NCBI GenBank assembly: GCA_000997105.1 | Contig: LCEJ01000027.1 | Location: forward strand, 1-8,650 | Source of the DNA: Candidatus Daviesbacteria bacterium GW2011_GWA2_42_7 | Lineage (GTDB): Bacteria; Patescibacteriota; Microgenomatia; Daviesbacterales; UBA10151 | DNA: 8,650 bases | Reading direction: 5' to 3' | In this document: positions 7,401 to 8,650 of the stretch, piece after piece | Position numbering within the stretch: position 1 is the first letter of the stretch | How the letters are laid out: every line of letters begins with the position of its first letter | Program-made: the position numbers and the translations under genes | The notes under the pieces: model-generated | Databases searched by the model: none | The model's input: only the letters and a program-made list of their open reading frames with translations | What the model was told of the DNA's origin: nothing

Positions 7401-8070
7401 GGCAAGAACACCGAAGAATGTAGCTCCCTTATCTGAGATTGCCGGTAAAGTAACAGTGGCTGAGACTGATATGGGTACTAAGGTTAGGGTACGGACAACG
7501 ACTAAGCCATACGAAGAGAGGGAATACCTAATCCCGGCTTCGGCAGCGCTTTTAGTGGAGGATGGCCAGCTTATCGCAGCCGGCGCCCAGCTTGTTTCCG
7601 GGCATCTGGACATTAAAGAAGTGGCAAGGACTAAGGGTTTAAAAGAAGCGCAGCGTTATATTGTTGATGAGGTGCGGCGCGTATATGCTTCCCAGGGTGT
7701 GCCGATCAATGAGAGGCATTTTGAGGTTATTGTCCGGAAGATGTCCGACAAAGTCAGGATCGAAAGCCAGGGGGACACAAACCTTTTGCCGGGTGAAGTT
7801 ATTGATAAGACTAAGTTCGATGATGAAAACCATAGGGTCCTGGCCGAGGGTGGAGATCCGGCGACTGCTTCGGTGGTGATCTTGGGGATTACCCGGGCCT
7901 CACTTTTGACTGAGTCTTTCCTATCAGCAGCCTCTTTCCAGGAAACTACAACGGTGTTATCCGATGCGGCTGCTTGCGGTAAGGTCGACCACTTGCTGGG
8001 CTTGAAAGAAAACGTTATAATTGGTCGTTTGATTCCCACTAGTGCGGAAAGGGCTAAGATAGAGTCATGA
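4486..8070 (+). CDS. rpoC: DNA-directed RNA polymerase subunit beta'
   Basis: RpoC carries the catalytic magnesium site of RNA polymerase. The 1194-residue protein is complete and close to Bacillus length. An N-terminal zinc site is formed by C60-Y-C62 and C75-D-K-C78. A coiled-coil, Lys/Glu/Leu-rich insertion of roughly 90-100 residues (about 140-240) precedes the conserved V-L-S-E-D-E-Y segment; Actinomycetota have an insertion at this place. The active-site motif is N543-A-D-F-D-G-D549, with D545, D547 and D549 as metal ligands. The bridge helix is at about 836-865 (T-R-R-L-V-D-V-A). The second zinc site is C871, C903, C910, C913. The trigger loop includes M947-R948 and H951 and lacks the large insertion found in E. 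coli. The start at ATG 4486 fits the family N-terminus (F-E-A-L-K, A-S-P-E-Q-I-R). The stop TGA overlaps the ATG of a small downstream ORF that repeats the RpoC C-terminus. Translation may be coupled to rpoB. Confidence 0.98.
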   Translation: MNDLLDFEALKVTIASPEQIRAWSFGEVTKPETINYRTLKPEKDGLFAENIFGPTKDYECYCGKYKRIRYRGVICDKCGVEVTQSKVRRERMGHINLAAPVAHNWYVKGAPSKLSLTLDLSLKNLEAVIYFASYLAVDVDTKLQTQAYEKLEKDLAAKKSVLQENLNKSIASLETELKKQLAGLKKGSKGQGSEHSELEAADLELTTKQEIQRLRDGVVTAESQLEQIYKAVADLVKSINFMRVLSEDEYLKLYEYGVADFLTVGMGAGGLLEVLKKIDMDKLSASLREEVRKSTGQRHIKATKRLRAVEGMRGSNALPEWMIIQTLPVIPPDLRPMVQLPGGRFATSDLNDLYRRVINRNNRLKRLIDLGAPEIILRNEKRMLQEAVDALIDSNLKTTRRGAGGGHVLRSLSDMLRGKQGRFRQNLLGKRVDYSGRSVIVVGPQLRLDQVGLPREMALEMFKPFVLREVIGRGLAANIKGAKNILEMRPAEVWDILEDVTKGHPVLINRAPTLHRLGIQAFYPVLIEGSAIQIHPCICAGFNADFDGDQMAVHVPLSQKAQEEAKNLMMAKENILRPASGVPVTVPNREMALGSYYATSIDDGIKPLEGKLFDTVEMNLAFQSGQVKLRQKIKVRFEDGQDIETTPGRVFFNQALLPGMSFVNEAVGAKGIQEIVMKAFNRFSKDEVQELVDNLKDFGFWGSTLSGLSLGIFDNKIIPEKDKLIESGDKEIAEVETNFRKGLITNEEKRVLTEEIWTRIGDDIAKKTLASLTPDNPVSIIVESGGARATTEQIKQLSGMRGFSVDPTGKIVELPTKSNYRQGLSVFEYFTSSRGARKGVADRAIKTADAGYLTRRLVDVAHDVIIRLEECSDKAGLLLPVPEDGFTAANSRLSVAAFSPLSCKTKFGICGKCYGWDLTTRKPVEIGVPVGVVAAQSIGEPGTQLTMRTFHAGGIVGMDITMGLPRVEELFEARTPKNVAPLSEIAGKVTVAETDMGTKVRVRTTTKPYEEREYLIPASAALLVEDGQLIAAGAQLVSGHLDIKEVARTKGLKEAQRYIVDEVRRVYASQGVPINERHFEVIVRKMSDKVRIESQGDTNLLPGEVIDKTKFDDENHRVLAEGGDPATASVVILGITRASLLTESFLSAASFQETTTVLSDAAACGKVDHLLGLKENVIIGRLIPTSAERAKIES

Positions 8071-8165
8071 ATGACCAATTATTCAGTGAAGCCAAGTTTG
8101 CTTGGCGAGCGCTAATTGGACGCCTAATACCCACGAGTGCTGACAGAGCAAAAATAGAAGGGTAA
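8067..8165 (+). pseudogene. 32-codon ORF echoing the RpoC C-terminus (rpoC relic or micro-ORF)
   Basis: The ORF starts at an ATG overlapping the rpoC stop (ATGA) and ends at TAA 8163-8165. Its last 17 residues (L-I-G-R-L-I-P-T-S-A-D-R-A-K-I-E-G) match the last 17 of RpoC at 14 positions, with only I/L, E/D and S/G changes. Of the 14 identical residues, 10 use a different synonymous codon, so this is not a recent copy of the adjacent gene. The first 10 bases equal the first 10 of rpoC (4486-4495), and the opening residues M-N-D-x-L-x-x-E-A loosely resemble the RpoC N-terminus; this second similarity is short and may be chance. The middle residues (about 9-15) are unrecognised and contain a hairpin. 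I read it as the remnant of a second, diverged rpoC with a large internal deletion. A conserved micro-ORF or a strain-mixing assembly error are alternatives. Confidence 0.6.
8091..8106 (+). other. Short perfect hairpin inside the rpoC-like small ORF
   Basis: GCCAAG (8091-8096) and CTTGGC (8101-8106) pair perfectly around the 4-base loop TTTG. It lies between the N-terminal-like and C-terminal-like parts of the small ORF, so it marks the presumed deletion joint. No T-run follows, so it is not an intrinsic terminator. Confidence 0.5.
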
Positions 8166-8169
8166 AAAT

Positions 8170-8208
8170 ATGCCAACTATAAGCAAGCTTGAAGTTGTCA
8201 AAATATAA
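8170..8208 (+). pseudogene. Relic copy of the rpsL start, 12 codons then stop
   Basis: ATG CCA ACT ATA here is identical to the first four codons of the real rpsL at 8295, and the 14-base string around it (8169-8182) recurs exactly at 8294-8307. The frame reads M-P-T-I-S-K-L-E-V-V-K-I and then stops at TAA 8206-8208. Only the first four residues match S12; the rest is the first 35-bp repeat unit. A Shine-Dalgarno-like AGAAGGG (8156-8162) sits 7 bases upstream, overlapping the end of the rpoC-like relic. The arrangement rpoC end, 4-base gap, rpsL start looks like a once-functional gene junction. It could still be translated as a short leader peptide. Confidence 0.5.
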
Positions 8209-8279
8209 AAACTATAAGCAAGCTTGAAGTTGTCAAAATATAAAAACTATAAGCAAGCTTGAAGTTGTCAAAATATTAT
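8175..8279. repeat. Three 35-bp tandem repeats between rpoC and rpsL
   Basis: The units are 8175-8209, 8210-8244 and 8245-8279. The first two are identical, and the third differs at two of its last three bases. Each unit begins AACTATAAGC and contains the palindrome CAAGCTTG. The head of the unit (AACTATAA) also occurs at 8300-8307 inside the rpsL start, so the array seems to have grown from an rpsL 5' fragment. The repeats are directly adjacent with no spacers, so this is not a CRISPR array. Each unit has stop codons in at least one frame, and no long protein is encoded. Confidence 0.95.
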
Positions 8280-8281
8280 AA

Positions 8282-8286
8282 AAGGA
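8282..8286 (+). promoter_or_regulatory. Ribosome binding site for rpsL
   Basis: AAGGA lies 8 bases before ATG 8295. It distinguishes the real rpsL start from the identical-looking start at 8170. Confidence 0.7.
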
Positions 8287-8294
8287 ATTAAGGT

Positions 8295-8650
8295 ATGCCA
8301 ACTATAAATCAATTAATCCGCAAAGGCCGGAAAAGTACTTCTAAGAAGATTAAAGCAACAGCCTTAAGGCGTAGTTTTAACGCCCGGGAGAGAAGGTACA
8401 AAGCGACATTCAGCCCCCAGAAAAGGGGAGTTGTGACTGTGGTTAAAACAATGACCCCTAAAAAGCCGAACTCAGCCTTACGTAAGGTTGCAAGGGTAAG
8501 GCTTTCCAATAAAACCGAAGTAACTGCTTATATCCAGGGGGTAGGCCACGACCTCTCGGAACACGGTATTGTGATGGTGCGGGGGGGAAGGGTGAAAGAC
8601 CTTCCCGGTGTTAAATACCACATTATACGGGGAAAACTTGATATGAGTGG
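8295..8650 (+). CDS. rpsL: Ribosomal protein S12 (uS12), truncated by the window end
   Basis: S12 is a protein of the 30S ribosomal subunit that lines the decoding centre and supports tRNA selection. The 118 codons present read M-P-T-I-N-Q-L-I-R-K-G at the start, then Q42-K-R-G, T54-P-K-K-P-N-S-A-L-R-K, and G97-G-R-V-K-D-L-P-G-V-K-Y-H. K56 and K101 correspond to E. coli K43 and K88, the main streptomycin-resistance positions, and both are the sensitive-type lysine. D102 corresponds to the Asp that RimO modifies in E. coli. Compared with E. coli there are about 13 extra residues between the N-terminus and Q-K-R-G, as in the longer Bacillus form. Roughly 20 C-terminal residues are missing beyond the window. 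By common gene order rpsG and fusA may follow, but this cannot be seen. Confidence 0.97.
   Translation, partial: MPTINQLIRKGRKSTSKKIKATALRRSFNARERRYKATFSPQKRGVVTVVKTMTPKKPNSALRKVARVRLSNKTEVTAYIQGVGHDLSEHGIVMVRGGRVKDLPGVKYHIIRGKLDMS

Noticed and set aside
983..8070. Intein, intron, split or frameshift in rpoB or rpoC
   Set aside because: Both genes read through without interruption, all key motifs are in order and the lengths are normal.
8071..8115. Alternative 14-codon frame from ATG 8071
   Set aside because: It stops quickly and resembles nothing; the frame from ATG 8067 carries the RpoC-like sequence.
8184..8191. HindIII-type palindromes in the 35-bp repeats as cloning linkers
   Set aside because: The site is one part of a longer 35-bp repeat with no vector-like flanks, so a natural repeat is the simpler reading.
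8175..8279. CRISPR array
   Set aside because: The 35-bp units abut one another with no spacers and no cas genes are nearby.

Overview
The window is bacterial and holds the core of an RNA polymerase operon, rpoB, rpoC and the start of rpsL, all on the + strand. An insertion sequence lies directly upstream of rpoB. The rpoB-rpoC-rpsL order, an RpoC without the large proteobacterial insertion in the trigger loop, a Gram-positive-like coiled-coil insertion near the RpoC N-terminus, and the long form of ribosomal protein S12 all argue against Proteobacteria. They fit the Terrabacteria side of the tree (Chloroflexota, Actinomycetota, Bacillota or Patescibacteria/CPR). The feel of the RpoB and RpoC sequences makes a Patescibacteria-like genome my best guess, but this is recognition without a search and is low confidence.

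Layout. Bases 1 to about 890 are an IS1595-family-like element with its transposase on the - strand. Its left tip lies outside the window and its right end is near 890. Bases 891-982 are the rpoB leader: a possible hybrid promoter with its -35 box in the IS end, a 9-bp palindrome over the -10 region, a hairpin, and a ribosome binding site. Bases 983-4420 are rpoB and 4486-8070 are rpoC. The 65-base gap between them is almost entirely heptamer repeats that can fold into a long hairpin; a strong Shine-Dalgarno sequence lies 5' of the hairpin and the rpoC start codon lies 3' of it. From 8295 to the window end is rpsL, cut off about 20 codons before its expected end.

The most unusual part is 8067-8294, between rpoC and rpsL. 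It reads as a fossil of a second rpoC-rpsL junction. A 32-codon ORF overlaps the rpoC stop; its last 17 residues repeat the last 17 residues of RpoC (14 identical) with different codons at most conserved positions. Five bases after it comes a second copy of the rpsL start (ATG CCA ACT ATA) with its own ribosome binding site, which runs into three 35-bp tandem repeats before the real rpsL begins. It may be a relic of duplication or allelic replacement by a diverged relative, a conserved micro-ORF, or a strain-mixing assembly error.

Together the intact genes encode the beta and beta' catalytic subunits of RNA polymerase and the decoding-centre protein S12. They are probably co-transcribed. The usual upstream partners rplJ and rplL are not visible, because the IS occupies that position.
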